Assembly (NCBI GenBank): GCA_905235375.1
Contig: CAJOLH010000009.1
Location: 1 to 58,852 of the forward strand
Length of the DNA stretch: 58,852 nt
Reading direction: 5' to 3'
DNA from: an uncultured Bacteroidales bacterium
GTDB taxonomy: Bacteria > Bacteroidota > Bacteroidia > Bacteroidales > UBA3663
Of this stretch, positions 24,025 through 34,340 are shown one piece after another. Both the position numbers and the translations under genes were made by a program. Below the pieces are notes generated by a model, which saw nothing but the letters and a program-made list of their open reading frames with translations, had not been told where the DNA came from and made no database searches. Within the stretch, counting starts at the first letter, position 1; the number at the start of each line of letters is the position of its first letter.

Positions 24025-26322
24025 TTAAAGCAACTTCAGCGAATTACCCTCGACATCGACGTGAGCAGTGCCACCTTTCTTGAGTCTGCCGAACAGAATC
24101 TCGCGCATCAGCATGGGATTGAGCAGCTGGTTGATCTGACGATCCATCTCGCGCGCGCCCATCTCGCGGGTATAGCCCTTCTGAAGCAGCAGGTCGTGAG
24201 CTGCGGGAGAGAGCTGGAGCGTGACGTGGCGCGAAGCGAGGCGCTGGCTGAGCTGGCGCAACTTCTTGTCGAGAATCATTCCTGCCATGGTGTGGTCCAT
24301 GTCGTTGAAGACCACGGTGCCCGAGAGCCTGTTGAGGAACTCGGGCTTAAATGTTTTCTTGACCGAGCCGAGCATTGCCTGTCCTGCCGATACGGTGCTG
24401 CCGAAGCCGATGTTGGCACGATGGGCATATTGTGCGCCGGCGTTGGACGTCATCACGAGGATGACGTGGCGGAAATCGGCTTTCTGTCCCTTATTGTCAG
24501 TAAGGCGGGCATAGTCCATCACCTGAAGCAGGATGTTGTAGATATCGCTGTGCGCCTTCTCGATCTCGTCGAGGAGGAGCACGCAGTTTGGTGTCTTGCG
24601 GATGGCATCGGTGAGCAGTCCGCCATCTTCGTAGCCCACATAGCCAGCGGGCGAGCCAATGAGTTTTGCTACGGTGTGCTTCTCGGTATATTCCGACATG
24701 TCGAAGCGCACAAGCTGTATGCCCAACTCCTGGGCAAGCACACGGCAGACTTCGGTCTTGCCTACACCCGTAGGACCCACAAAGAGCAGCGAAGCGATGG
24801 GTTTCTGGTCATCGAGCAGACCAGCCTTGCCCATCTGCACGGCTTCGACCACCTGACGTACGGCGTGGTCCTGTCCGTAGATCTGTGCCGTGATGCGGTC
24901 GTAGAGTGTTTCGAGATTCTGGCTGTCCTCCTCATGCAGCGACTTGGGATCGATCTTGCAGACACGCGCCAGCACGTCGTTGATGAGGTCGCGATCGACC
25001 CATTGCGTCTTCTGTGCCACCATCTTGCCCTTCAGTTTGCGCATCAAGGGATGCAGTTCGCGGTAGGCACCCGCCTCGTCGATGAGGTCGATGGCCTTGT
25101 CGGGCAGGAAACGGTCGCTGATGTGCTTGGCCGAAGCTTCCACGGCGTAGCGCAGCACATCCTTGGCATACTTTACGCCATGAAACTCCTCGTACTTGGC
25201 TTGCAGTCCTTCGAGGATGCGGATGGTCTCCTCGACCGAAGGTTCGGGGATGTCGATCTGCTGGAAGCGACGCACCATGCCCTTGCTCTTCTGGAAATAG
25301 CGGTTGTACTCCTGATAGGTGGTGGAACCTATGAAGCGTATTTGTCCGCCTTCAAGGTAGGGCTTGAGCATATTGGAGCCGTCGAGAGAGCCGTCGCCAG
25401 CCGAGCCGGAACCAACCAGGGTGTGGATTTCGTCGATATAGACGATGGCATTGCCTTCGGCGATGACTCCTTCCATCACGGCCTTGATGCGCTTCTCGAA
25501 GTCACCGCGATAGGTTGTTCCTGCCACCATTGAGCCCATGTCCATCTGGTAGATGGTGGCTCCCCGCAGGCGTTCGGGTACGTCGCCGCGTTCGATGCGT
25601 TCGGCCAGGCCATAGACGAGTGCCGTCTTGCCTACACCAGGTTCGCCCACGTGCAGTGGGTTGTTCTTCTCGCGACGGCAGAGCACTTGGATGGTGCGGT
25701 CGAGTTCCGTCTCGCGTCCGATGAGCGGATTGTGCTGGTCGAGCTGGTCGTTGATGCAGGTGACGAGGTTGCGCCATCTGACGTCGCGGTCTGGATCGTG
25801 GTCGATGTCGCTGTCGGACAGGATGTCGTCGAAATCGTCATCGAAGGAATCGTACTTGGGCGCAGCGTGCAGCGGCAGCGTCTCCCCGTTCATGGCCATG
25901 ACCACGCTATTGAGGAACTCTCCCGGGTCGTCGATGAAGGGACGGGCAATGGCATAAAGGGCATGTGAGTCTTCGAGTTGCATGATGGCATTGATGACGT
26001 GCGGGATATCCACCTCGTCGTGCCCTGAACTGGTAGCCATCTGCTCGCTGAAAGCAATGACCTGGACGAGTTGGGCTGAGGCAAGCAGTTCGTAGTCACC
26101 AACCTCTTCGGGAACTTCCTCAGACGAATTGTCGATTTGACATGCCAAGTCCTTGCAGAAGATGTCTTTGTCGTACTGATAACTGCGGAATATGGCTTCA
26201 AATTCCGGTTGCTTCGCTATGCCATATAACAGGTGTTCGGGCGTCAGGAACTCCTGGCGTTTGTCCCATGCATAATTGAATGCTATTTCGTAGGCTTTGT
26301 TCAGCCGGTCTGTTCTTTTCAT
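24025..26322 (-). CDS. clpA: ClpA-type AAA+ unfoldase of the Clp protease
   Basis: Unfolds substrates and feeds them to ClpP. 765 residues (E. coli ClpA 758). An N-terminal Clp domain (1-145) and an acidic linker ([19 protein letters not shown], about 158-176) precede two AAA+ modules, with Walker A at 226-233 (GEPGVGKT) and about 512-519 (GPTGVGKT). The N domain plus the adjacent clpS identify ClpA rather than ClpB or ClpC; there is no ClpB-type middle coiled coil. No clpP lies in the window. Last gene of the lpxL-like / uvrD-like / clpS / clpA run. Confidence 0.9.
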   Translation of the reverse strand: MKRTDRLNKAYEIAFNYAWDKRQEFLTPEHLLYGIAKQPEFEAIFRSYQYDKDIFCKDLACQIDNSSEEVPEEVGDYELLASAQLVQVIAFSEQMATSSGHDEVDIPHVINAIMQLEDSHALYAIARPFIDDPGEFLNSVVMAMNGETLPLHAAPKYDSFDDDFDDILSDSDIDHDPDRDVRWRNLVTCINDQLDQHNPLIGRETELDRTIQVLCRREKNNPLHVGEPGVGKTALVYGLAERIERGDVPERLRGATIYQMDMGSMVAGTTYRGDFEKRIKAVMEGVIAEGNAIVYIDEIHTLVGSGSAGDGSLDGSNMLKPYLEGGQIRFIGSTTYQEYNRYFQKSKGMVRRFQQIDIPEPSVEETIRILEGLQAKYEEFHGVKYAKDVLRYAVEASAKHISDRFLPDKAIDLIDEAGAYRELHPLMRKLKGKMVAQKTQWVDRDLINDVLARVCKIDPKSLHEEDSQNLETLYDRITAQIYGQDHAVRQVVEAVQMGKAGLLDDQKPIASLLFVGPTGVGKTEVCRVLAQELGIQLVRFDMSEYTEKHTVAKLIGSPAGYVGYEDGGLLTDAIRKTPNCVLLLDEIEKAHSDIYNILLQVMDYARLTDNKGQKADFRHVILVMTSNAGAQYAHRANIGFGSTVSAGQAMLGSVKKTFKPEFLNRLSGTVVFNDMDHTMAGMILDKKLRQLSQRLASRHVTLQLSPAAHDLLLQKGYTREMGAREMDRQINQLLNPMLMREILFGRLKKGGTAHVDVEGNSLKLL

Positions 26323-26366
26323 CTTATTTTTTCTCCTTTATAGTTCCAATTGTTAATTATTCTATT

Positions 26367-26687
26367 TTAAAAAGGAAGATCCCTTTCTTCGGGTTCCCAA
26401 GTGAGTTTGAATGGAAAGCCTTGGTCGCGAGCCATGCGCATGGCCTTCTGACTCTTGCTGACGGCGATGTCGAGGGTATAGAGTCCGACAGTGGTCTTGC
26501 CTTCCTTGTGGACGGCGAGCATGAGTCGGGTTGCCTCTTCTTCGGGCTTGAAAAAGACCTTGCGGAGCACATCGACGACAAACTCCATGGTGGTGAAGTC
26601 ATCGTTGTGCATGATGACGCGGTACATTCGGGGATAGTCGCGCAAGAGACGTGTGCGGTCACGGACATCGGATTGTTGTTTTGCCAT
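26367..26687 (-). CDS. clpS: ClpS adaptor of the N-degron pathway
   Basis: Small adaptor (106 residues) that binds proteins with bulky hydrophobic N-termini and hands them to ClpA. The N-degron pocket residues are present: N28-D29-D30 in MHNDDFTTMEFVV and H60 in LAVHKEGK. The start codon is 1 bp after the stop of the helicase gene, and clpA follows after 44 bp, so these genes are co-transcribed. Confidence 0.95.
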   Translation of the reverse strand: MAKQQSDVRDRTRLLRDYPRMYRVIMHNDDFTTMEFVVDVLRKVFFKPEEEATRLMLAVHKEGKTTVGLYTLDIAVSKSQKAMRMARDQGFPFKLTWEPEERDLPF

Positions 26688-26688
26688 T

Positions 26689-29130
26689 TCAGAGGGGTTT
26701 CAAGAAGTTTCGACGGATGTTGCGCGTGCCATTGCCGAACTGTACGGTGTAGGACCCACGCGCCTCGTTGTAGTCCTGGATGATGCCTTCGCCCAGAACG
26801 TCGTGCTTGACACGGGTGCCCGTGGCAAGAATGTCGTTGCCTGAGGGGACAAGGCTGCCATCGGTGGCTGTCGCTGCTTGACTGAAATCGAGACCGAGCG
26901 AGCGAACCATCTTCGACGACTCCTGCCAGAGCAATTCATCCATGTCGCCTTCAGTGACGAAGAGACTGCGCTTAATTTCACGCAGGAAGCGGCTGGGATA
27001 TTTCGAGAGACGTGCAGCTGCGCAGAACCCTTCGCTTTCGGTGAGGAACAGCTCCCGTTCGGCGCGTGTCACTGCCACGTACATCAGTCGCCGTTCCTCT
27101 TCCTCGCCGTCGCCCTTGCGTTCGCGCAGCGTCTTCATGCTGGGGAAGATGCCTTCGCTAAGACCCGTGACGAAGACGTAGGGGAACTCAAGGCCCTTGG
27201 ACTGATGGATGGTCATGAGGCGAACTTTCGGCCTCGCCTTCTTGGACCCGCCGCCAGATGTCGGCTTTCCGTTAGCTACGGCTGCTTGGCTGTCGGCCAC
27301 GGGTTTGCCTTGTTTCATCTCGTCGAGGTCCATGTTGGTGTAGAGTGCGATTTCCTGGAGGTAGCTGCTGATGGAGAGCACTTCGTCGTGCTGATGTGCT
27401 TCCTCGTAGTTCTGCACGCTTTGGAGCAGTTCGGTGAGGTTTTCGAGACGGTCGGTATCATCGTCCTCGCGAAGCAGTTTCTTGTAGCCGCTCTCTTCGA
27501 GCACCATGTCGAGCACGTCGCTGATGACGTGGTCGCGTCGTTGTGTGCTGACCACGGTGCCGTGCTGGTCGAGGAGGATGGGCAGCTTCATGCGTTCTTC
27601 AACGAGTTGTCGGCAACGCTCGATGAGGTCGATGAAGGCGATCATCGTCTCCTTGTAAAGTTCACGAGCACTGATGTGACGCTTGAGAGCCTCGTAGAGC
27701 GTCGTGCCATCCTGGTCAGCAAAAGTCTTGAGGCGGCTTAGGTAAGCCTTGCCCACTTTGCGGCTGGGAACGTTGCAGATGCGCAGGAAAGAGAGGTCGT
27801 CGCCCTGGTCGATGAGGCGCAGATAGGAGAGGGCATCCTTGATTTCGGCTCGGTCGAAGAAGCGGGCGCTGCCCCAGATGACATAATCAATACCAGCGCG
27901 AACCAGTGCCTGCTCAATGTTGCGGCTCAGGTGGCTGGCGCGATAGAGGATGGCGAAGTCGCTGAGGGTGGGCCCTGGGTGGCGTTCGGAGCCAAACTCG
28001 GTTCCGATGTCAACGGGAGAAGGTCCGGCGGGGGCAATATTGGCGGGGATGACATCGGCAGCATTGTCTGTTTGGGGGCAGAGGGAGCGGATCTTGCCGA
28101 CGATCCAGCGGGCTTCCTCCTCGTCGCTGCGTCCGTGGAAATGGGTTACCTTGGTGCCTCCACTGCGGGTAGTAAAGAGATTCTTGGGGACGCGGTTCCG
28201 ATTGCGGCTGATGACGGAATTGGCAACATTGAGGATAGGGGATGTGGAGCGATAGTTCTGGTCGAGGACGATGGTCTTGTCGTTCTGGAACTCGATGAAC
28301 ATCTTGGGACGTGCGCCACGCCACTCGTAGATGGCCTGGTCGGGGTCGCCCACGATGAAGAGGTTGTGGTGGATGCCCTGAAGGGTCTCGACAATGGTCC
28401 AGTCGCTCTTGTTGCAGTCCTGCGCCTCGTCGAGCATGATGTATTCCATCTCATTCTGCCAGTATTGACAGGCGTCGGGGAAGCTCTTGAGGATATGGAT
28501 GGTGAAGAAGATAAGGTCCTGAAAGTCGAGCCCAAGTGTCTTCTTCTGCAGCTGGAGGTAGTGGGCAAAAGCCATGTCGGCGGCCTGTTCGGGGTCGAGA
28601 GCCGACGGGTCGAAATGCTCGCTGAGACCCTCGGTGAGCATCATGCGGTCGATGTAATTGGGCTGTTGCAGGAAGAGCGCCACCTTGCGGTTGGCAACTG
28701 CATCGAGGAACTGTCCGACGGTTTCGATGGTGCGGTTCAATCCCAGTTCCTCCATCACCTGTTTGGCGAGTTGCTTCTGGTCGTCGTCATCGAGGATGGT
28801 GAACGACTTGGGGTAGCCGAGGCGATGTATCTCCTGTCGAAGAAACTTGACGCAGAATCCGTGGATGGTGCAGACGAAGTCGTTGTAGTCGCCGCTGCCC
28901 ACCAGCCTGTGAATGCGCTGGCGCATCTCCTGTGCTGCCTTGTTGGTGAAGGTGAGGCAGAGGATGTTGGCTGGATCGACACCCAGCACGTTGACCAGAT
29001 AGGCATAGCGGCAGGTGAGCGCCTTGGTCTTGCCTGACCCCGCTCCAGCCACTACGCGGATTCTGCCCTCGGTGGCTTCTACTGCCTCACGCTGCCTGTT
29101 GTTGAGGCTGCTGATGTAGTCGTCCTGCAT
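26689..29130 (-). CDS. UvrD/Rep-family (superfamily 1) DNA helicase
   Basis: 813 residues from the ATG at 29130; the longer frame runs into the acyltransferase gene and is not used. 3'-5' ATP-dependent helicase: motif I AGAGSGKT at 29-36, motif II LDEAQD, motif III region FIVGDPDQAIYEWRGA, motif IV QNYRS and motif V/VI (TIHQSKGLEFPYVFVTGL, VAVTRAE). A C-terminal tail with a tudor-like segment (GTRVKHDVLGEGIIQDY) resembles PcrA/UvrD, which uses that segment to touch RNA polymerase. Paralogues exist in most Bacteroidetes, so I leave the gene unnamed. Confidence 0.9.
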   Translation of the reverse strand: MQDDYISSLNNRQREAVEATEGRIRVVAGAGSGKTKALTCRYAYLVNVLGVDPANILCLTFTNKAAQEMRQRIHRLVGSGDYNDFVCTIHGFCVKFLRQEIHRLGYPKSFTILDDDDQKQLAKQVMEELGLNRTIETVGQFLDAVANRKVALFLQQPNYIDRMMLTEGLSEHFDPSALDPEQAADMAFAHYLQLQKKTLGLDFQDLIFFTIHILKSFPDACQYWQNEMEYIMLDEAQDCNKSDWTIVETLQGIHHNLFIVGDPDQAIYEWRGARPKMFIEFQNDKTIVLDQNYRSTSPILNVANSVISRNRNRVPKNLFTTRSGGTKVTHFHGRSDEEEARWIVGKIRSLCPQTDNAADVIPANIAPAGPSPVDIGTEFGSERHPGPTLSDFAILYRASHLSRNIEQALVRAGIDYVIWGSARFFDRAEIKDALSYLRLIDQGDDLSFLRICNVPSRKVGKAYLSRLKTFADQDGTTLYEALKRHISARELYKETMIAFIDLIERCRQLVEERMKLPILLDQHGTVVSTQRRDHVISDVLDMVLEESGYKKLLREDDDTDRLENLTELLQSVQNYEEAHQHDEVLSISSYLQEIALYTNMDLDEMKQGKPVADSQAAVANGKPTSGGGSKKARPKVRLMTIHQSKGLEFPYVFVTGLSEGIFPSMKTLRERKGDGEEEERRLMYVAVTRAERELFLTESEGFCAAARLSKYPSRFLREIKRSLFVTEGDMDELLWQESSKMVRSLGLDFSQAATATDGSLVPSGNDILATGTRVKHDVLGEGIIQDYNEARGSYTVQFGNGTRNIRRNFLKPL

Positions 29131-29155
29131 TTCCAGTTGCTTATTTCTGCTCCAG

Positions 29156-30103
29156 TTAGTCTTTTTTCTGCCAGGATTCCTGTTTTTCGAGCCATTCCTC
29201 GTAGGTGCGCTTCCAGCGGTTGTGGGTCCACAGCCAGTATTGGGGTGCTTCGAGAATGTTTTGTTCGAGGAGGCGCGTGTATAGCTCGGTAATCTCGAAT
29301 TCCTGGGTTTGCTTGCAATCGCGAGCCATGGGCACGAAGCGCACCTTCCAATGGCCGCGACGGACGCGCGAGACGTGGAGGTAGTAGGCATCCATGTCGA
29401 ACTGGCGAGTAAGGCGTTCGGAACCTGTGAAGATGGGTGTCTTGGGATGGTTGAGGAAGTGCCCCCAATAGTGGATATTGCGCCAATGTGGCACCTGGTC
29501 GGCGATGAATCCGACGAGGATGGGTATGCCCTTCTGACGATAGCGGACGAAGTGACGAACCGACTGCTTGACGGGGATGTTGATATTGCCCATACGCTGG
29601 CGGATATGTCCCATCAGCCGATCCATGGTGGGGTTCTCGAGCGGATGATACAGCTGCGTACATTGACCGACCTTCGGGTCAATCCAAAGTTGCATGGAAC
29701 TGATCCACTCCCAGTTGCCGTAGTGACCCAGATAGACGGCGCAATTCTTGCCGCGCCGACACGAGTCGATGACGGGTTCGATGGCTTCGAAGGTCAGACG
29801 CCGCCGCATCTCGTCGGGACTGATGGAGATGAACTTGATGGCTTCGACCAGCAGGTCACAGAAGTAGTGGTAGAAGTCCCTCTCCACTTTCCTGAGTTCG
29901 GCTTGGGTCTTGTCGGGGAAGCTGTCTGTCAGGTTACGGCGCACCACGTGCCGGCGATAACGCACCACGTGATAGATGAGCAGGTAGAACACATCAGACC
30001 AGAAGTAGTGCCACCACATCGGGAGCAGCGACACTGCATAGCCTGGCACGAAGATGATGTAGTAGAGGGTCCGGTAAAAAATATTATCTTGCTTTTTTGC
30101 CAT
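29156..30103 (-). CDS. LpxL/HtrB-type lipid A late acyltransferase
   Basis: 315 residues. The family adds a secondary acyl chain to lipid A at the inner membrane. A hydrophobic N-terminal segment (about 10-30) precedes the catalytic HX4E motif (H127-YGNW-E132 in YLGHYGNWEW). The C-terminal half contains further family blocks (GFIADQVPHWRN, PIFTGSERLTRQFD). It begins the operon that continues with uvrD-like, clpS and clpA. An octamer repeat lies just upstream, and no promoter is evident there. Confidence 0.88.
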   Translation of the reverse strand: MAKKQDNIFYRTLYYIIFVPGYAVSLLPMWWHYFWSDVFYLLIYHVVRYRRHVVRRNLTDSFPDKTQAELRKVERDFYHYFCDLLVEAIKFISISPDEMRRRLTFEAIEPVIDSCRRGKNCAVYLGHYGNWEWISSMQLWIDPKVGQCTQLYHPLENPTMDRLMGHIRQRMGNINIPVKQSVRHFVRYRQKGIPILVGFIADQVPHWRNIHYWGHFLNHPKTPIFTGSERLTRQFDMDAYYLHVSRVRRGHWKVRFVPMARDCKQTQEFEITELYTRLLEQNILEAPQYWLWTHNRWKRTYEEWLEKQESWQKKD

Positions 30104-30122
30104 TGTTATCTATATTTTGACG

Positions 30123-30194
30123 GGATTTCGGGATGTCGTTATTCCGTAATTCCGTAATTCCGATATAACGGGATAACGTAATGCCGTTATTTCG
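30123..30194. repeat. Octamer array, CG-anchored (copy 3)
   Basis: Nine 8-bp units in strict phase, all ending in CG, including GGATTTCG, TTATTCCG, TAATTCCG (twice), GGATAACG and TAATGCCG. It fills the gap between two minus-strand genes: 5 bp downstream of the stop of the 663-residue gene and 19 bp upstream of the acyltransferase start. Confidence 0.85.
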
Positions 30195-30199
30195 AAAAA

Positions 30200-32191
30200 T
30201 TATTGCTTGATGACCAGGCTGTCGTTCACTATGCGCTGCATATAGCTTTGGATGATGGCCTTTGTGCGCTTGAGACGGGCATTGAGGATGGGTTGGGCAG
30301 CGGGGTCATCCTTGAGGTCATGGGTCTGATACCAGTCGCTCAAGATGTCGTAGAGGGCGCGGGGCTGCTTCCCGTCGAACTGCAGGAGATAGCCATCCTC
30401 GACATACTGGTAGATACCGCCCGAGTAGTTGATGGCCCAGGTGAGGTGGTCGGGTGTGGTAAGCAGGTCACATCCGAAGGCGACGTATGGTTCGTCGTAA
30501 TGCAAGGCCGAGAGAACGGTAGGCATCACGTCGATCTGCTGGGCGATGGCATGACGGCGCTGAGGCGCAACGAGCGTGCCGCTGGGGTCGAAGAGGATAA
30601 AGGGCGAACCGAAGTAACCGAGGTCAGTCTGATAATACGCATGATCGGTGAGGTTGGTATGGTCGCCGGCAATGACGAAGAGCGTGCGCTCGTACCAAGG
30701 CTCCGTGCAGATGAGATTGAAGAAACGGTCGAGCGAAAGGTCGAGGTAGCGGATGCACTTGTGGATGGGGAGGTCTTCCTCGGGGAAGGTGTCGCGATAT
30801 TGCTCGGGGATGGCAAAGGGATGGTGCGACGATGCCGTAAAGACGGTGGTCATGAAAGGCTCCCGCATCTCGGACATCTTCTTGCCATAGAACTGAAGGA
30901 AAGGTTCATCCCAGATGGCCCAGGTGCCGTCGAAGTCGGCTTCGCCACCGAAATTGGGGTCGGCATCGTACTCGGTGCGCCCGTAGTAGGCATCGAAACC
31001 TGTGGCACGGCTGAAGGCCTGGAAGCCCATCGAGCCGTTTTGTGCACCGTGGAAGAAGGCAGTCTCGTAGCCTTTCCCGCTCAGGCAGCGAGCCAAGCCC
31101 CCCACTTCGTTGAGCGATGCGGAGGTGAGGAAGAAGGGTTCGACAAACATGGGTATGCCACTCAGGATGGAGGGCATGGCATCGATGGACTTGCGGCCGT
31201 TGGCCAACGACCAGTCGGTAGTGAAGGCGTGCCGACTGATCTGGTCGATGAAGGGAGTATATCCCTGGTAGTCGTCACCGCATTGACCAAGGTCGTTGAG
31301 CGAGCCGATGTACTCACGTCCCAGACTCTCAACGATGATGACGACCACATTGCGCGGGACGAAGGCGGTAGTGTCGGTAGGGTAATGTTCGGGGGAGAAG
31401 ATGGCATCCAACTCATCCTGCGTGGCAAAATACCCGGGATCGACAAACGTCTTCTTGCCCAACGTGCGGATGATGGAGAAAGGCGTATTGAGCACGATGG
31501 CAGCATCGGCAGGACGGCTGACGTACTGATTGGCGTTGGAGATGGTGATGGGACGCACGGCAGTGGTGAATCCTCCGCGCATACCTGCTACGGAAAGACC
31601 CGCCATGACGAGCAGAGCGGCCGCGAGAGTGGGGTAATAGTTGCGGAGGCGGATAGGCACGGCTTCATCCTCTTCGCGGCAGGGCAGGACGTACAGCCTA
31701 TACATCGCCCAGATGAGCAGAACGAACAGCAGCACAAGGTACCAGCTGTGCAGGATCTCTGTACCTATGACGTCCCCCAGATTGCCTTCGTTGGAGAATT
31801 CGCTGAAGACCGTGGCCGTGGTGCGGCGACCCGTGAAAGGGAAATAGACTGCATCGGCGAGGTTGGCAATGATGCCGATGCCGTTGAATGTCAGAAATAC
31901 GATGCGTACTGCACGGTGATATCCTGCATTCTCCTTCAGATGGAAGGGCAGGAGCATCAGGAGCAGGTAGAGCGCGTTGAGATAGAACAGGGCGGAGGTG
32001 TCGAACAGCAGGGAACCCGCCAGCAGGTCACTCCAGGAATTCTGGGCCAAGCCGTCGTGGAAGGCCGTCCAGTTGAGGGCTATGTACGCGATGCGGCAGA
32101 TCATGAATGCCACGTAAGCCATCATCATGTTGAGAAGATAGGCAACAATGACACCAGGTGCTGTGCGTCGGAGAGAATCAATAGGGTTCAA
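30200..32191 (-). CDS. LTA-synthase-like membrane sulfatase-fold protein 1
   Basis: 663 residues: about five N-terminal membrane helices (to about residue 190), then a periplasmic alkaline-phosphatase-fold domain. The metal-binding Glu is in VVIIVESLG, the nucleophile candidate is the Ser of GRKSIDAMPSI, and the later metal site is in VIAGDHTN. Such enzymes transfer phosphoglycerol or phosphoethanolamine groups to envelope glycans or lipids. The exact substrate cannot be told. Divergent from a second protein of the same family (32389-34338); promoters for both lie between. Confidence 0.85.
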   Translation of the reverse strand: MNPIDSLRRTAPGVIVAYLLNMMMAYVAFMICRIAYIALNWTAFHDGLAQNSWSDLLAGSLLFDTSALFYLNALYLLLMLLPFHLKENAGYHRAVRIVFLTFNGIGIIANLADAVYFPFTGRRTTATVFSEFSNEGNLGDVIGTEILHSWYLVLLFVLLIWAMYRLYVLPCREEDEAVPIRLRNYYPTLAAALLVMAGLSVAGMRGGFTTAVRPITISNANQYVSRPADAAIVLNTPFSIIRTLGKKTFVDPGYFATQDELDAIFSPEHYPTDTTAFVPRNVVVIIVESLGREYIGSLNDLGQCGDDYQGYTPFIDQISRHAFTTDWSLANGRKSIDAMPSILSGIPMFVEPFFLTSASLNEVGGLARCLSGKGYETAFFHGAQNGSMGFQAFSRATGFDAYYGRTEYDADPNFGGEADFDGTWAIWDEPFLQFYGKKMSEMREPFMTTVFTASSHHPFAIPEQYRDTFPEEDLPIHKCIRYLDLSLDRFFNLICTEPWYERTLFVIAGDHTNLTDHAYYQTDLGYFGSPFILFDPSGTLVAPQRRHAIAQQIDVMPTVLSALHYDEPYVAFGCDLLTTPDHLTWAINYSGGIYQYVEDGYLLQFDGKQPRALYDILSDWYQTHDLKDDPAAQPILNARLKRTKAIIQSYMQRIVNDSLVIKQ

Positions 32192-32232
32192 CGTGATTTA
32201 TCGTTTGAGGATAACTTTTCGAATATCGGGTG

Positions 32233-32264
32233 CAAAGTTAGTCTTTATTTTGCAAAATGCCAAA
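32233..32264 (-). promoter_or_regulatory. Promoter of the 30200-32191 gene
   Basis: TAACTTTG at 32233-32240 and TTTG at 32261-32264 on the minus strand, 20 bp apart. Confidence 0.75.
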
Positions 32265-32321
32265 TGAATTGCACATTATTTCCAAATTATTTCAAGATAA
32301 TTCATTTTTGCCCTCCCAAGT

Positions 32322-32352
32322 TTTGAGGTTTTCTTTTCTTTTGCTAACTTTG
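32322..32352 (+). promoter_or_regulatory. Promoter of the 32389-34338 gene
   Basis: TTTG at 32322-32325 and TAACTTTG at 32345-32352, 19 bp apart. Confidence 0.75.
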
Positions 32353-32388
32353 CAGCGAGCGTTTCCGCGTTTTTTAAAATAAGGTTTC

Positions 32389-34338
32389 ATGCGAAAGTTA
32401 ATGATCATATTCGCCTCAATTGTGGGCTTTTTCCTTGTCGGGACAATCATCTTCATGCTCTCCCACTATGGAATATATGGACAATATGGTATAGGTGATT
32501 GGATGCAGGTGCTCATCCACAGCCTGCCGCACGATCTTACGGTGGCGGGATATGTTGTCGCTGTTCCCCTGGTCGTGAAACTGGTTCACATCTGGCTGCC
32601 GGGCGACTGGTACCGTCGTCTGATGTTTTGGCTGCTGGGATTCTTGTTCTTTGTTGTCCTGCTCCTGTGGGCTATCGATCTCCCGTTGTTCGGCTACTGG
32701 GGGTTCCGTCTCGATGCCACTCCGCTCATCTATCTGCTCGACAATCCCCTTGATGCATTGGTTTCGATTCCCTCGTGGATGTTCGTCGTGGGCACTGTAG
32801 GCATCGCCCTGATGCTATATGTCGTCGAAAGGTTGCTGCACAAGCTGCTGCCACCACTCCAGCGCGATCATAGCCACTTATGGCGAGAGGAGCGTGCCAA
32901 CCGGCCCGAATCGCTTCAGAAGCGGATTGCTCGCACGCTGGGAGGTTTGCTGCTCGCAGGAATTGTATTCCTCTGCATTCGTGGAGGAGTGAGCGAGAGT
33001 ACGATGAATGTGGGCAGGGCCTATTTCTCGACCGAGATGAACCTCAATCAGGCTGCCGTCAATCCTGTCTTTTCATTCCTCTATTCGCTGAGCAAACAGA
33101 AGAATTATGGCGAAATGTATCGTTTCATGAGCGATGATGAATGTGATGAGGCCCTTGCCGAACTGAATCGACTCACGGTAGATACGTCAGATTCGTTGAG
33201 GAGTGTCCGTCAGACACTTTTGAAGACCAATCGCCCGAACATCCTGCTCGTCATCCTGGAGAGCTTCAGCGGAAAAGCCTGTTCTGCCCTGTATTCTGAT
33301 GCCGACCCGCGTGTGATGCCAGAGCTGACGCGTTGCTATCGGGAGGGATTAGGATGGACGCGCTTCTATGCAAACTCGTGGCGCACCGACCGTGGCATAG
33401 CATCCATCTTGGCCGGTTATCCTGCCCAGCCCACCACAACGGTGATGAAGGATCAGTCGAAGTGTAATCATCTGCAATATCTGCCCCAGCGACTCAAGGA
33501 GGAGGGATATCGTTCGCAGTTCTTCTATGGGGGTGATGCAAATTTCACCAATATGTTGGGCTTCCTGCGGGCAGGAGGCATCGAAGATGTGGTCAGCATG
33601 AACGACTTCACGCGTGCAGAGCGGATGCAGCAATGGGGTGCGCCCGACCATGTGGTGTATGACCGGGTTCTGGAGGACATCCGAAAGGATTCTGAAGGGT
33701 TGAAGGGTGAAGGACCCTTCTTCAAGGTAGTGCTTACGCTGTCGAGCCATGAACCGTATGACGTGCCGTCGTTTCAAAAGTTAGAGCATCCGTTTGCCAA
33801 TTCGTTGGCTTATGCGGATTCATGCTTTGGCAACTTCATCGACCAGCTGAAGGCGGACGCATCCATCTGGGACAATCTGCTCGTCATAGCCATGCCTGAC
33901 CATTGCAGTTACTATCCCGAGGGAGTAGAGTTCCAGGAGCCTGACCGATACCATATCCCGATGGTTTGGATGGGGGGTGCCCTGCAATTACCCTTGGCAA
34001 CAGATGGCACGGAGATCCATGCGATTGATGCGCTTGGCGACCAGACCGACTTCTCGGCCACCCTGCTTGGTCAATTAGACATTCATCATGAGGACTTCAA
34101 CTTCAGCAAGGACCTGCTTGACCGCACGACTCCACGATATGCGTTCTACGATTATCCCGATGGCTTTGGACTCCTTGCGGATGTGTGCGACAGTACAGGC
34201 GTAAAGTCCATCTGTTATACACAGGACAATCGTCAGGTGGATGTGCCGCTCAAGTGGAGCTACGACCCTGAACATCAGGCGCAGCGCTGGGGCAAGGCAT
34301 ATCTGCAGCGGTTGTTTGACGATTTGGATAAGAGATAA
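32389..34338 (+). CDS. LTA-synthase-like membrane sulfatase-fold protein 2
   Basis: 649 residues, with about five N-terminal membrane helices (to about 215) and a periplasmic sulfatase-fold domain: ILLVILESFSGKA (metal Glu), nucleophile candidate Thr in NSWRTDRGIASI, and DHCSYYP near residue 504. Note that it has Thr where the divergent paralogue has Ser, so the two may handle different groups. A probable phosphoglycerol or phosphoethanolamine transferase of the envelope. Its stop is 2 bp from a palindromic repeat element. Confidence 0.85.
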   Translation: MRKLMIIFASIVGFFLVGTIIFMLSHYGIYGQYGIGDWMQVLIHSLPHDLTVAGYVVAVPLVVKLVHIWLPGDWYRRLMFWLLGFLFFVVLLLWAIDLPLFGYWGFRLDATPLIYLLDNPLDALVSIPSWMFVVGTVGIALMLYVVERLLHKLLPPLQRDHSHLWREERANRPESLQKRIARTLGGLLLAGIVFLCIRGGVSESTMNVGRAYFSTEMNLNQAAVNPVFSFLYSLSKQKNYGEMYRFMSDDECDEALAELNRLTVDTSDSLRSVRQTLLKTNRPNILLVILESFSGKACSALYSDADPRVMPELTRCYREGLGWTRFYANSWRTDRGIASILAGYPAQPTTTVMKDQSKCNHLQYLPQRLKEEGYRSQFFYGGDANFTNMLGFLRAGGIEDVVSMNDFTRAERMQQWGAPDHVVYDRVLEDIRKDSEGLKGEGPFFKVVLTLSSHEPYDVPSFQKLEHPFANSLAYADSCFGNFIDQLKADASIWDNLLVIAMPDHCSYYPEGVEFQEPDRYHIPMVWMGGALQLPLATDGTEIHAIDALGDQTDFSATLLGQLDIHHEDFNFSKDLLDRTTPRYAFYDYPDGFGLLADVCDSTGVKSICYTQDNRQVDVPLKWSYDPEHQAQRWGKAYLQRLFDDLDKR

Positions 34339-34340
34339 GA

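Noticed and set aside
29131..29391. N-terminal extension of the UvrD-like gene
   Set aside because: The extra 87 codons overlap the acyltransferase gene in another frame and are unlike any helicase N-terminus; the ATG at 29130 fits the family.
30203..32326. 707-residue plus-strand ORF
   Set aside because: It is the antisense of the LTA-synthase-like gene and covers its promoter; the sequence gene on the minus strand has clear family motifs.
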